Notes: a model not told the origin generated them from the sequence alone. A DNA stretch of 64,000 nt from Thermoflavimicrobium dichotomicum (GCF_900114055.1 NZ_FORR01000002.1:1-64000), one strand, 5' to 3'; counted from the first letter of the stretch, positions 16,844-25,664 are shown. Numbers and translations are program-made.

Positions 16844-17734
16844 ATGATTACCTATCGATCTTTAAGTGACTGCACCTGGAAAGAGGCTGTTCACATTTGG
16901 AACCTATGCTTTGAAGGGTATATTGTAAATGTCCATTTTGATGAAAAAAGGTTTATCGCTCGTTTGGCCAAAGAAGAATTATCTCCTGAATATTCATTGG
17001 TTGCCTTTTATGGGGAACAACCTGTCGGCATTGTGTTGAATGGGTTCCGTCAGATTGAAGGAAAAAAGGTAGCGTGGAATGGTGGAACTGGGGTTGCAAA
17101 AGCATTCCGTGGCCAAGGGATCGGTAAAATGCTGATCGAAAAATGTTTGGAAATATATCGAGAACAGCAAGTGGATATCGCTACATTGGAAGCCATTGAA
17201 ACCAATCAGGCAGCGATCGCCCTTTATCAAAAGATGGGTTATGTGATTAAAGATACCCTTCATTTTTATTCGCTTTCACAAACCCATCTGAACCATTATG
17301 CTCCTGTGGATCTTCCTTACCGGATTCAAAAGGGACTGGGTAAAGAGATCGCTCGACTTCCATTGTGGAACAAATGGACACCATGGCAAACACAATTAGA
17401 CAGTCTGCCTGAAGCGGAGTCTGTCATTGTTTGGAATGGGCAAAATCAACCGATCGGGTATGCACTGTTTAAAGAAGTTACAGATGAGAATGGAAAGAGG
17501 GTCCGAACGATTCTCTACCAATGTGAGATTGCCCCAGATGTACCTGATAAAAAGCAACTCATCAGGTATTTATTGTCTCAGGTATTTAACTTCCATATAT
17601 ATAGTCAATATCCACTAAAGCCTTTCTCCTGCTCAACCTTTAATCTGACCACAGATGCCGATGTACTGGAAGTTCTTCAAGAATGGGGATTCCAAAGAGA
17701 AATGGGGCAGGTTTGGATGGAGCGTTTATTGTAG
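16844..17734 (+). CDS. GNAT-family N-acetyltransferase, two-domain
   Basis: The 296-residue protein has a well-formed GNAT domain at ~1-145: GTGVAKAFRGQGIGKMLIEKC is the acetyl-CoA-binding motif A, and LEAIETNQAAIALYQKMGY is motif B. The C-terminal half (~150-296) looks like a second, degenerate GNAT fold without a clear CoA motif. The acceptor substrate is unknown. AGAGGAG precedes the ATG. The gene is followed at 121 bp by a methyltransferase on the same strand, but a shared function is not evident. Confidence 0.85.
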   Translation: MITYRSLSDCTWKEAVHIWNLCFEGYIVNVHFDEKRFIARLAKEELSPEYSLVAFYGEQPVGIVLNGFRQIEGKKVAWNGGTGVAKAFRGQGIGKMLIEKCLEIYREQQVDIATLEAIETNQAAIALYQKMGYVIKDTLHFYSLSQTHLNHYAPVDLPYRIQKGLGKEIARLPLWNKWTPWQTQLDSLPEAESVIVWNGQNQPIGYALFKEVTDENGKRVRTILYQCEIAPDVPDKKQLIRYLLSQVFNFHIYSQYPLKPFSCSTFNLTTDADVLEVLQEWGFQREMGQVWMERLL

Positions 17735-17855
17735 TGGGAGGTTTTTAAAACCAGTCACATGATTGCTTATCCAGCATATTAAAAAGAAATGCATTTTTTT
17801 TGCCTAACTGTGCAAATTAAATTTATCATTCTACTGAGAAGAAGGTGAAATCCCT

Positions 17856-18461
17856 ATTATATACTCCATTCCGCCGCAACTGTATCATTGGTTCATTCGT
17901 CCCAAACGTTTGACCAAAAAATATATTCATGATCATTTGAACCATCACTTTCATTTTGATGGACGACGTATTCTCGATTTTGGTTCAGGAACAGGAGCCA
18001 ACTGTTCGATTTTTTCTCCTGAAAACTATATTGGGGTCGATCCTGATGCCAGGCGGATTCGTTATGCCAAAAGGTTGTATCCGGGATACAACTTTCTCCC
18101 TCTGGAAGGGCATCAGTTACCTGTCGAGAACCAGAGCATTGATTACATTTTGATCATTGCCGTTTTACACCATATTTCTTCTGAAGAATTGACTGATTAC
18201 TTCCGCGAGTTTGAGCGCGTTCTAAAGCCAACTGGAACCATTATTGTGATGGAACCTTATTTAGAAGCGGCTCGTCCCTTCAGCAATCGTTTCATGCAAT
18301 GGTTTGATAAAGGCAATTACATTCGCGCAGAAAACCATTATCTCTCTCTCTTCCAAGAGCAAAATTATGATTGTAATATACTCAAAAAGTTTCGCAAATG
18401 CTTTTTGTACAATGAACTCTTTTTTTGTGCCTGTCCAAAAAAAGCGGTCCGTATCCAGTAA
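17856..18461 (+). CDS. Class I SAM-dependent methyltransferase, probable ATT start
   Basis: The protein contains a Rossmann methyltransferase core: ILDFGSGTGANCSIF (SAM motif I), YIGVDPDARRIRYAKRL (motif II), DYILIIAVLHHIS (motif IV) and LKPTGTIIVMEP. The first conventional start in frame is a TTG at 17910 with no ribosome site. The frame continues upstream through IYSIPPQLYHWFIRPKRL, which reads as real protein. AAGGTG at 17842-17847 stands eight bases before an ATT codon at 17856, which I take as the likely start (201 residues). The substrate is unknown; the motif IV sequence resembles methyltransferases of small molecules or lipids. Confidence 0.75.
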   Translation: MIYSIPPQLYHWFIRPKRLTKKYIHDHLNHHFHFDGRRILDFGSGTGANCSIFSPENYIGVDPDARRIRYAKRLYPGYNFLPLEGHQLPVENQSIDYILIIAVLHHISSEELTDYFREFERVLKPTGTIIVMEPYLEAARPFSNRFMQWFDKGNYIRAENHYLSLFQEQNYDCNILKKFRKCFLYNELFFCACPKKAVRIQ

Positions 18462-18483
18462 TTTTGGTACGGACCCTCTTTAT
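18446..18483 (+). terminator. Terminator of the methyltransferase gene
   Basis: GGTCCGTATCC pairs with GGTACGGACC (one bulge), followed by CTCTTTATT. The stem overlaps the last codons of the gene. Confidence 0.65.
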
Positions 18484-18589
18484 TCTTCCATCTTCTCTAC
18501 AGTTTTTAACCAGCCACTTTTCATTCGTGGCAAAGTTTCCACTATATGCCCGGTTTTGTCTCCTTATGCATTTTGAAAAATTCGATACC

Positions 18590-18624
18590 CAAAAAGACGA
18601 TCCGTACCGGATACTGTACGGATC
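18590..18624 (-). terminator. Terminator downstream of the broken MFS gene
   Basis: GATCCGTAC and GTACGGATC form the stem, with TTTTT following on the minus strand. Repeat fragment A3 lies between it and the MFS stop codon. Region 18522-18563 holds a diverged stretch (GCAAAGTTTCCACTATATGC) that may be another family A relic. Confidence 0.7.
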
Positions 18625-18633
18625 TCATTCAAT

Positions 18634-18673
18634 GTATTCGTTATATGACGGTTTTCCTTTTCCGTTTCACTCC
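18634..18673 (+). repeat. Family A repeat fragment, copy A3 (left half)
   Basis: GTATTCGTTATATGACGG followed by TTTTCCTTTTCCGTTTCACTCC corresponds to the left half of the family consensus. The sequence then stops matching. It supplies the last codons and the stop of the MFS reading frame, giving an odd VKRKRKTVI tail. Confidence 0.7.
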
Positions 18674-19884
18674 TGGATCATGATAAACGTGTTTATTAAA
18701 CTTCAATCTTTCCTCTCTTTTCATGAACAGGTAACACAAAAGCAAACAGGGGATACAGATCAAAGCCATTCCCAGGAATGGAAGACGGATCGAATACTGG
18801 GACAACCAGCCGCCAACTGCACCCAACATGCCCACACTCAGGCTCATGACAAGGGCCGAATAACTGCCAAAAGCAGATGGAATATACTCATTCGGAACCT
18901 GTTCATGGTAAACCTGACAAAAGCATAGTGCGTGAGGGCAAACGTAATGGCATGTAACAGCTGTGTGAAGATGAAAATAAATAGATCCTGAAAGAAAAAC
19001 ACGAACGACCATCGGACAATGGAAAAAATAATGGAAATCCCCAACATTTTGTAAACAGGCATCCGACCGAGTAGTCGATCAGAGATATAAAAGAACAAAA
19101 TTTCAACCGGGATTTGCAAGGCCAACAGGAGAGAAATCCATGTATCGCCGATTCCCAAGTCCTTCAAATAGAGAACGCCATAGTTATAGTAGGCGGCATG
19201 AGCTCCTTGCGTAAGAAAACAAATGAAAAAACATAAAGCAAATCCTGGCAGTTTGAACAAGGACAGCAAAGACAAGCGAACAGAGTCATTCCTGACTTTT
19301 GCCTCTTCGGGAATGCCAATAAAGGTGCCGAGAAGCAGTAACAGGCAGCCTACGACCATGACATCAATCACAGCTTGATCACCGATCCTGGAGATGGCCC
19401 ATCCGATGATTAGGACGGCAACAACGTAACCAATGGATCCCCAGGATCTGCTTTTTCCGTAATCAAGCTTTCCTTTTTTCATGAATGCATTGGCAAACGA
19501 TTCATTCAATGCCAGATGAATGGGGTAAATGAGATTAAATAAGATCATAAAAATCAACGCGATATAAAACTCTTCAAAAGGAATAATAAAAAAACTGGCA
19601 AATATCACGGACAAACAGGCGATCCATTTGGCCAAATCTGGTAATAACAAATGCTTACATAATCTTGGGAATATAAACATCGTCGAAAAAGCACGCGCAA
19701 CCAAGCCGATGGAAAAGAGCATGCTGGCATCGGCAATAGAAAAACCTCGACTTGTAAGCCAAGGCACCCAATAAGGAATATATATGCCCCATGTAAAGAA
19801 AAAAGCAAAAAACTGCATGGACATCCACGTCTGCGGCTTAAATGAGAAGCCTTTGCTTAGCTTGTGTATATATGGTTTGCCCAA
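18641..19884 (-). pseudogene. MFS transporter (HcaT/phenylpropionate-type) broken by a frameshift
   Basis: Two overlapping frames together encode one ~413-residue, twelve-segment MFS protein of the MFS_1-like (HcaT/LacY-like) type. The first runs from a TTG at 19884 (GGAGGG six bases upstream) through FFTWGIYIPYWVPWL to HAITFALTHYAF. The second resumes with CQVYHEQVPNEYIPSAFGSY and four more membrane segments. The junction lies at a TTTT run near 18924-18928; one additional T would restore the frame (AFCQVYHEQVPN). It is either a real mutation or a homopolymer sequencing error. The far C-terminus has been replaced by repeat A3. Substrate unknown. Confidence 0.8.
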
Positions 19885-19941
19885 TCCATTCCCTCCTCTA
19901 TGTGATTTCCAAGCTCTACTCATTTTCATTTCAATATATAA

Positions 19942-19976
19942 GAAAAAGGCAGGGATTTGTCCGGAAAGCCCTACCT
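19942..19976 (-). terminator. Terminator of the M24 peptidase gene
   Basis: On the minus strand AGGTAGGGCTTT pairs with AAATCCCTGCCT (few mismatches), then TTTTTC. It separates the M24 gene from the MFS gene. Confidence 0.65.
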
Positions 19977-20021
19977 ACTCACATTGAAACATTATAAGCT
20001 TGTTTATAATTCTTTGACAAA

Positions 20022-21218
20022 TTACAAATCCAAGCGAATGATCTCTTCTGAAGCAAATGTAATCGCTTCCAGGCCGTTTTTCGTCACAAGATAAGTGTTT
20101 TCGATCCCGACCACTCCACGCTGAGGGAAAGTGAACTTCGGTTCGATCGCAATCACCATTCCTTCTTCCAATGGTTGATCAAATCCTTTCGCCAAAACAG
20201 GCAGTTCATCCAGCTCCAGGCCCACTCCATGTCCCAAGAAACGTGCCTGATCAGCGCAATATCCCATGAAATGCTTTTCCAACCCCTCTTCTTTCACCAT
20301 CTCACAGGCACGTAAGTAGAGATCCTGCCATGCAACGCCTGGTTTTCCCATTTGCTCAACCTCTTTCAGGATCTGACGGGCCACTTGATAGGCCTGTTCC
20401 AGATCTTTTTCCAAGTCACCAATAACAACCAGTCTTGTTTGGTCAACGATATACCCTTCCCATACCGAACTGATATCGACAAGAATCGGCTCACCCACTG
20501 CAAGAATCTTCCGGCTCGCTCCCTGGGGATGCGCTGTGGACAGACCCAGTCCCCCAGCTGGTCCATCAAAATAGGTAGGCGTTGCCGCTGCCGCCCCTGA
20601 GGCAACCATTCCCAACACCAATTCCTGATTATAAGCTCGCATTCGATAAAGCCCATAATTCCCCATCTTGCGAAGTTGGTATTCGATGTTGGCTGCCAGT
20701 TCCAATTCACTCACACCTGGACGAATCATTTTCGGCAAAGATTCAATGACCTGGTGGACCATCTTCGCTGCTTCTTTTAACTGCTCGATTTCATAGGAAG
20801 ATTTCACAGCTCGTTGCTGACGCAAGGAAAAGGAAATATCTACAGGTTCCGCTTCTGGGAAGAAACGAAGATAACGCATGGCCAAACCATAAGGCAATAC
20901 ATCCATTTCGATCCCCAAACGCTTTCCATTCCTGAAACGTGCCTTTAATTTCTCACCCAATTCTTTGAAACGTCCCATTTCTTCAACAGCAACAGATGCT
21001 TCAAATTTGGCCCGTTCTACGCTCTTTTTTACATAAAGACAAGGTTCTCCACTACTCGGAACAAATAATACACCATTTTGCATCGTGCCTGTTAAATAAT
21101 AAAGATCGATATTTTGTGTAATCAATGCTCCGTCAATACCTGCCTGTTGCAAAAAATCCTGAAAACGGCCAAGCCGTGATTCTATTTCTTCTTTGGGTAT
21201 TTTGGGCAATGGATGCAT
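20022..21218 (-). CDS. M24-family aminopeptidase (Xaa-Pro dipeptidase-like)
   Basis: The ~398-residue protein has a creatinase-like N-domain (~1-150) and a pita-bread M24 domain. The five metal ligands are visible in order: two Asp in ILVDISSVWEGYIVDQTR, His in FLGHGVGLELDE, Glu in MVIAIEPKF and Glu in GVVGIENTYLV. Such enzymes remove N-terminal residues before proline or act on dipeptides. The frame is open 27 codons further; the ATG at 21218 begins MHPLPKIPKEEIESR, as relatives do, but its ribosome site (AAAGGA, 11-12 bases away) is only fair. It is monocistronic and divergent from the next gene. Confidence 0.88.
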   Translation of the reverse strand: MHPLPKIPKEEIESRLGRFQDFLQQAGIDGALITQNIDLYYLTGTMQNGVLFVPSSGEPCLYVKKSVERAKFEASVAVEEMGRFKELGEKLKARFRNGKRLGIEMDVLPYGLAMRYLRFFPEAEPVDISFSLRQQRAVKSSYEIEQLKEAAKMVHQVIESLPKMIRPGVSELELAANIEYQLRKMGNYGLYRMRAYNQELVLGMVASGAAAATPTYFDGPAGGLGLSTAHPQGASRKILAVGEPILVDISSVWEGYIVDQTRLVVIGDLEKDLEQAYQVARQILKEVEQMGKPGVAWQDLYLRACEMVKEEGLEKHFMGYCADQARFLGHGVGLELDELPVLAKGFDQPLEEGMVIAIEPKFTFPQRGVVGIENTYLVTKNGLEAITFASEEIIRLDL

Positions 21219-21351
21219 TCCCCTGTCATTCCTTTCTCCATTTGTTATCAATCTATCAATACTTTCTCTTTCAAAAAGGATAAATCCTTTCATGTGCATA
21301 AAAGAAGCCGACTCGTGTTAGCCTAGATAAAAACGCAATGAGGTCTTGATC

Positions 21352-22914
21352 ATGTACAACATTTTGTTTTTCCTTATCTGGATCATTGTATTGGGAAGTA
21401 CCATTCTCTATCATTTAAACAAAAGAAAATACGCACAACTTCCAACCATTCCTCCACTGAAACCACAGCATCGTCCAATCATCATGATTATTATCGACTC
21501 ACTCATGGATCAACCACTGCAAAAGGCGATTCGTTCAGGCCAAGCTCCAGCCCTTCAATTTTTGCTGGAAAACGGACATTATTCTCCCAAAATGGTTACC
21601 TCTTTTCCAACGATGTCCGTCTGTATTGACTCTACCTTGTTAACAGGCGCCTTTCCCAATCAGCATCAAATCTTTGGTTTATCTTATTTTCACCAAAAAA
21701 GAAAGCGCATGGTCAATTTTGGTACAGGTCCGCGCGAATCGTTTGCTTTTGGTCTGAAACGTGTATTCAAGGATAGTTTGGAACATTTAAACCAGCACTT
21801 TCTAAGCAAAGAGGTCAAAACCATTCATGAAGAGTTGGACGAACCCACTGCTTCGATCAATGGTTTGATCTATCGGGGAAAAACAAAACACATCTTGAGA
21901 CCGCCTTTATTGGCGACTCTGTCTGGAATCTTGCCATTCAAGATTCCAACACAAGGCCCAGCTATCTTTTCCTATGGCTCTCTGGCCAAAATCGATCCAG
22001 ATTCCTACTATGATCAGCTGATTTTACGCTGTGGATTCAATAGCCGATTTGCCCGAATGGAATTGGTATCCCTGATCAAAAACCAGCGGTTACCTGTTTT
22101 TACTTTTGCTTATTTGTCCGATAATGACGAAATTGTGCATCGCAAAGGCCCCTCTACCACGAAAGGCATTCGTAAGGTAGACAAAGAACTGGCTAAAATT
22201 CTGGATGCTTTTCCTTCCTGGGAAGAAGCGTTGAAACAAGTCACCTGGATTATCATCGGTGACAGTGGACAAACAGCGATGACATCGGATCGCAGTCAAA
22301 TGTATGTCGATCTTCGTCAACTTCTCCAGCGTTATACCATCATGCCACTGAAAAGATCTCAACCTTTACCCGAAGACCAATTGGTCTTGTGTGTAAATGA
22401 GCGCATGGCTTATGTGTATATCATGGATCGACAGATCACCAAACAAGAACTCGTTCATACCCTCAAACAGGAAAAACGACTGGATATCATTGCCTGGAAA
22501 GAGGATAGCTGGATCCACGTCGAAAGCGGACAGCAGAATGGGCGTTTATCCTACCGAGCCGGAGGAGACCATGAGGATATTTATCAACAAAGTTGGACCC
22601 TTCGAGGTGATCCAGCACTGCTGGACATCCGTGTTTCTGGCCAAAAACGGATTGAGTATGGAGATTATCCAGATGTCCTCGCTCGTTTAAACGGCGTAAT
22701 GGAAGCAGCTGATGATGTCATTGTATTGACGGTTTTACCCGGTTACGAAATGATTGCCGAAAGCTCTCCCAAACACAAAGGAGCATGCCATGGTTCTCTT
22801 CATGCTGCCGATTCCCTGGTACCCATGATTGTTTGTGGCCCTAAGGAAAAACCGGAATGTCTTCGTCAGATTGACTTGAAAGAATGGATCTTGCAACAGA
22901 TCAAACAGGCGTAG
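21352..22914 (+). CDS. Membrane-anchored alkaline-phosphatase-superfamily protein (type I phosphodiesterase/nucleotide pyrophosphatase)
   Basis: The 520-residue protein starts with one transmembrane helix (~1-20), then a large catalytic domain. Signature parts are IIMIIIDSLMDQPL (first metal Asp), TSFPTMSVCIDSTLLTGAFP (nucleophile Thr region), YLSDNDEIVHRKGP, IIIGDSGQTAM (Asp/Gly of the metal site) and KGACHGSLHAADSLVPMI with a late His. The second metal site looks less standard than in true NPPs, so the substrate is open. The ATG at 21352 follows GAGGT at seven bases; a TTG two codons earlier is too close to it. A family B repeat follows the stop. Confidence 0.8.
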   Translation: MYNILFFLIWIIVLGSTILYHLNKRKYAQLPTIPPLKPQHRPIIMIIIDSLMDQPLQKAIRSGQAPALQFLLENGHYSPKMVTSFPTMSVCIDSTLLTGAFPNQHQIFGLSYFHQKRKRMVNFGTGPRESFAFGLKRVFKDSLEHLNQHFLSKEVKTIHEELDEPTASINGLIYRGKTKHILRPPLLATLSGILPFKIPTQGPAIFSYGSLAKIDPDSYYDQLILRCGFNSRFARMELVSLIKNQRLPVFTFAYLSDNDEIVHRKGPSTTKGIRKVDKELAKILDAFPSWEEALKQVTWIIIGDSGQTAMTSDRSQMYVDLRQLLQRYTIMPLKRSQPLPEDQLVLCVNERMAYVYIMDRQITKQELVHTLKQEKRLDIIAWKEDSWIHVESGQQNGRLSYRAGGDHEDIYQQSWTLRGDPALLDIRVSGQKRIEYGDYPDVLARLNGVMEAADDVIVLTVLPGYEMIAESSPKHKGACHGSLHAADSLVPMIVCGPKEKPECLRQIDLKEWILQQIKQA

Positions 22915-22931
22915 TTATATGTTGAGCAATA

Positions 22932-23090
22932 CCCTGAAAATATGGATACATTTCTCCCGCGCTCCAGGATGGGTTCCTTCCTCCGTGACAACTTCTGTAT
23001 CATCACAGTCACTCCGTAAGGAACCCATCCCTCCGCTTTTTAGAAAACAGAACACCTTTTTCATCCCTCTTATGTTTTGCTCGTAAACAT
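22932..23090 (+). repeat. Family B repeat, copy B1 (core orientation 1)
   Basis: The left flank (CCTGAAAATATGGATACATT, then TCTCCCGCGCT) is followed by a 64-bp core at 22967-23030. The core is bounded by GGATGGGTTCCTT and AAGGAACCCATCC, with inner GTGAC/GTCAC arms. The right flank reads CTCCGCTTTTTAGAAAACAG, then TCATCCCTCT and a small ATGTTT/AAACAT hairpin. A degenerate family A-like stretch (GTTATATGCCTGTTTTTTTC) follows at ~23103. Confidence 0.85.
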
Positions 23091-23196
23091 CTTCACAGAT
23101 ATAGTTATATGCCTGTTTTTTTCTGTCATGGGCCAAGCATATAAATTCATACCTTCTAAATGATTACCCCTTTATATACAGAAATGAGGAGAGACC

Positions 23197-23964
23197 ATGA
23201 AACCAATTCAGCCTATTTATCCACGTGATCATCTCAAGAAAAAGTTGAATTCCTTGACTTTTTGGAAAATCTGGCCCTATTTATCTCCTGAAACCCTTGC
23301 CTTTCTTGAATTGGAACAGGATGAATTTTATTCTTTTATCCCTCCGGAACAAATTTTTAAGTTTATTCAAGAAGCGATAGAGTATGGAAAAGAAGTGGCG
23401 AGTAAATATCCTCCTTATCACGAATTAAAGGAACTGTGCAATCTTTTGCTGCAAGAGGGGGTGCGCGTTCGCTTTCTGGATAAGCACCCCTCCAGCGAAT
23501 GGATTCGTGCCCAATATCACCAACAGTCATCGACCATTGAAGTGTATCGCTCATCCATTAATCAACTGCAACAATTTTTTCACCAACGGTGTAAAGAATC
23601 CATTGGTGTCGAAGAACTGATTGCTTTGCATTTATATCACGAATGGTTTCATTATTTAGAGGAGAAAAAATACGGACGAACGGATCTCCATTTGCCCAAA
23701 ATAAAAATAAAGCAATGGGGACCTATTTCATTGAAAAGATCGATTTATCGCACACGGGAAATTGCGGCCCATACTTTCACACAAGTTTCGATGGAATTGC
23801 CCTGGTCTCCACTCTTATTGGACCATCTGCTACTTTCGCTTCATCAAGGCTTGGGACGCGGGCAAATTCGCGAAAACTTCCAACGAATTCGCAAACGATT
23901 TGAAGCGCTGAAGTCCATCGCAAACCATGAACCTCTGAATTCTGATCATGAAGAAAAAACCTAG
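23197..23964 (+). CDS. Putative zinc metallopeptidase-like protein with HEWFH motif, unknown function
   Basis: The 255-residue soluble protein is not one I can assign to a named family. Residues 148-152 read HEWFH inside YHEWFHYLEEKKYG, a HExxH zinc motif on a helix. A Glu 36 residues later (TREIAAHTF, E188) is placed as a gluzincin third ligand would be. The N-terminal ~70 residues are rich in aromatic residues. GAGGAGAG precedes the ATG. The gene lies between two family B repeats whose cores point in opposite directions, and convergent to a catalytically dead peptidase-like gene. Protease activity is inferred from the motif only. Confidence 0.7.
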   Translation: MKPIQPIYPRDHLKKKLNSLTFWKIWPYLSPETLAFLELEQDEFYSFIPPEQIFKFIQEAIEYGKEVASKYPPYHELKELCNLLLQEGVRVRFLDKHPSSEWIRAQYHQQSSTIEVYRSSINQLQQFFHQRCKESIGVEELIALHLYHEWFHYLEEKKYGRTDLHLPKIKIKQWGPISLKRSIYRTREIAAHTFTQVSMELPWSPLLLDHLLLSLHQGLGRGQIRENFQRIRKRFEALKSIANHEPLNSDHEEKT

Positions 23965-23987
23965 GAGTATTCCCAGGTTAAGGATAT

Positions 23988-24117
23988 CCTGAAAATATGG
24001 ATACATTTCTCCCGCGCTTCGGGATGGGTTCCTTACGGAGTGACTATGATGATACAGAAGTTGTCACGGAGGAAGGAACCCATCCCTCCGCTTTTAGAAA
24101 ACAGATCACCTTTTTCT
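23988..24117 (+). repeat. Family B repeat, copy B2 (core inverted)
   Basis: The left flank (CCTGAAAATATGGATACATT) and right flank (CTCCGCTTTTAGAAAACAG) have the same orientation as in B1. The 64-bp core at 24022-24085, however, is the reverse complement of the B1 core (63/64 identical after inversion). The boundaries are the 13-bp arms GGATGGGTTCCTT and AAGGAACCCATCC. Confidence 0.9.
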
Positions 24118-24152
24118 CAAAATCCCTATCCAGATCCCATAGCTGCTATGGA

Positions 24153-25664
24153 TCATGATTTGGCTGGCGCGTGCCGTGGCTTGGGTGCCGGCTTAGGCTC
24201 AGGCTTTGGCCAGTGGCGCAATAATATCGTTTCCATCTCTTCCTTTTGAAAGGAAGGGTAATACATTTGCGAAATCAGAGGAGTTACTTTTTCGATTGTT
24301 TGCATCGTGACTGGAGCAAACAATGGTTGTTGCTCAGCCTGCTCACGCAATTGCATCGCTAGCAAAATTCCACTTAAATATTCCAGGGAGGGATTCGGTT
24401 CCAAACCGATCCAGGCACTGACAGCCCAATCTGCTCCCCGATAGGTCTCAGGACGTGGAATAAACTGCATCATTTCTACAAGATCCCACCAGTGCTGGTG
24501 CCAATCCTGGTCTTCCTGACTGTAAAAATCACGTTCAAAGGTTGCCACCGCCAAGTGATAACGCAGTTTCATCAAATGGGCGAACTGGGCCTGTTTTAAC
24601 AATGCCTCATCGGTTACTGGTTCCAAATCCTCATCTGAAACCTGAGCCACTTCCTTGAGCCAATGCCGTTGATAGACAAGTTGTTCCAGGCAAATGCCCC
24701 ATGCATGATGAATGGGTAAATCCCTTATTTTACCCATCAGCGACAATGGTTGCAGTTGTGCATATACATAATTGCGCCCGATATCATAAAGGAGGCGTCC
24801 CAATGATTCAGGGGTTGACTCCTTCTGCCCCAACACGACACATTCTTCAGCTCCTGAAATCCTCTGCTCGAAAGGATGGAAATGAACCATTTTTTCTTTT
24901 GTACCTGTCAGCCGAAAGTGCTGGATCGTTTTCTGAAGCAAGGGAATGATATGATCTTCCTGCAAAAAGCGATATAAGGAATGATCCACATAAGTGGGAG
25001 GGGCTGAGTAACCCAGCAGGTCATCCAAGTGCCAAAAGCGAATACCTTCTGGCCGAAGATCAAACTGTTTCCCCAATTGTTTGTCCAGTTCACTTTTCAA
25101 GTTGGAATAGTGCGGATCGGTTACCTGTTTCAATTGTTGCAAATATAATGCGACTTCTTCCTCTTTCAATCCCAGATAAGCTAAACTCCATGCAGAATAG
25201 TGGTCAAAACCTTGCCTGGCTACGGTCTGATTTCTTAATGCCTTCAAACGAAGTAAAATCGGAGCAATGGCCTCCCCTGCTTCCTTGCTTTCCTTCCACC
25301 ATGCCTTTCGCTGATATGTATTGGTTTCACCCATTAATTGCTGCCTGATTGTTTGATTTTTCTCTTGAGCTGCCAGATACATGCGAAGGAGCTGAGCCTC
25401 CAAATTCAAGAGCTCTTCCAGTTCTTCTGAATTTATCTGAAAACAGGCCATTCGAATATATAAAGCCCGAAGCTCCTCAGAATCACTCTCAGCCAGCTGG
25501 GCAAACCGTTTCGAATCCGCTAACCAGCGATAGAACTGCCTGGTTTTTTCCATCCACTCTTTTTCTTTTTTAATATTTCTGGCTGACAGATAAGCGTCAT
25601 ATGCAGTTGACCATTCGTGATAAAGCGAAACGTATTCGGTTAGATATAAAGTTGTGGCTTCCAC
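24153..25664 (-). CDS. M2/M3-type peptidase paralogue lacking the zinc motif (pseudoenzyme)
   Basis: The 503-residue protein shares length, helical pattern and several local motifs with the intact peptidase at 59664-61235. One example is LRNQTVARQGFDHYSAWSL against LRNEAARKLGYEDHHQMAF; others are LRPEGIRFWHLDDLL against the SELRPWHYLDPFF region. Where that protein has MLHEFGHAVYDKY, this one reads LLYDIGRNYVYAQ (Y293-R297), so both zinc His residues and the catalytic Glu are gone. The downstream Glu (CLEQLV, E327) remains. A Lys/Pro-rich tail (KPEPKPAPKPRH) is unique to it. The GTG start has GAGGAGG upstream. It is probably a binding or regulatory protein. Confidence 0.8.
   Translation of the reverse strand: MEATTLYLTEYVSLYHEWSTAYDAYLSARNIKKEKEWMEKTRQFYRWLADSKRFAQLAESDSEELRALYIRMACFQINSEELEELLNLEAQLLRMYLAAQEKNQTIRQQLMGETNTYQRKAWWKESKEAGEAIAPILLRLKALRNQTVARQGFDHYSAWSLAYLGLKEEEVALYLQQLKQVTDPHYSNLKSELDKQLGKQFDLRPEGIRFWHLDDLLGYSAPPTYVDHSLYRFLQEDHIIPLLQKTIQHFRLTGTKEKMVHFHPFEQRISGAEECVVLGQKESTPESLGRLLYDIGRNYVYAQLQPLSLMGKIRDLPIHHAWGICLEQLVYQRHWLKEVAQVSDEDLEPVTDEALLKQAQFAHLMKLRYHLAVATFERDFYSQEDQDWHQHWWDLVEMMQFIPRPETYRGADWAVSAWIGLEPNPSLEYLSGILLAMQLREQAEQQPLFAPVTMQTIEKVTPLISQMYYPSFQKEEMETILLRHWPKPEPKPAPKPRHAPAKS

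Noticed and set aside
23103-23125. GTTATATGCCTGTTTTTTTC after B1 as a further family A copy
   Set aside because: Only about 20 bases resemble the consensus and no arm or terminus is present; mentioned in the B1 entry but not counted as a copy.
24135-24156. Hairpin at the 3' end of the pseudopeptidase gene as a terminator
   Set aside because: The stem overlaps the last codons and has no U-tract in either direction; probably chance.
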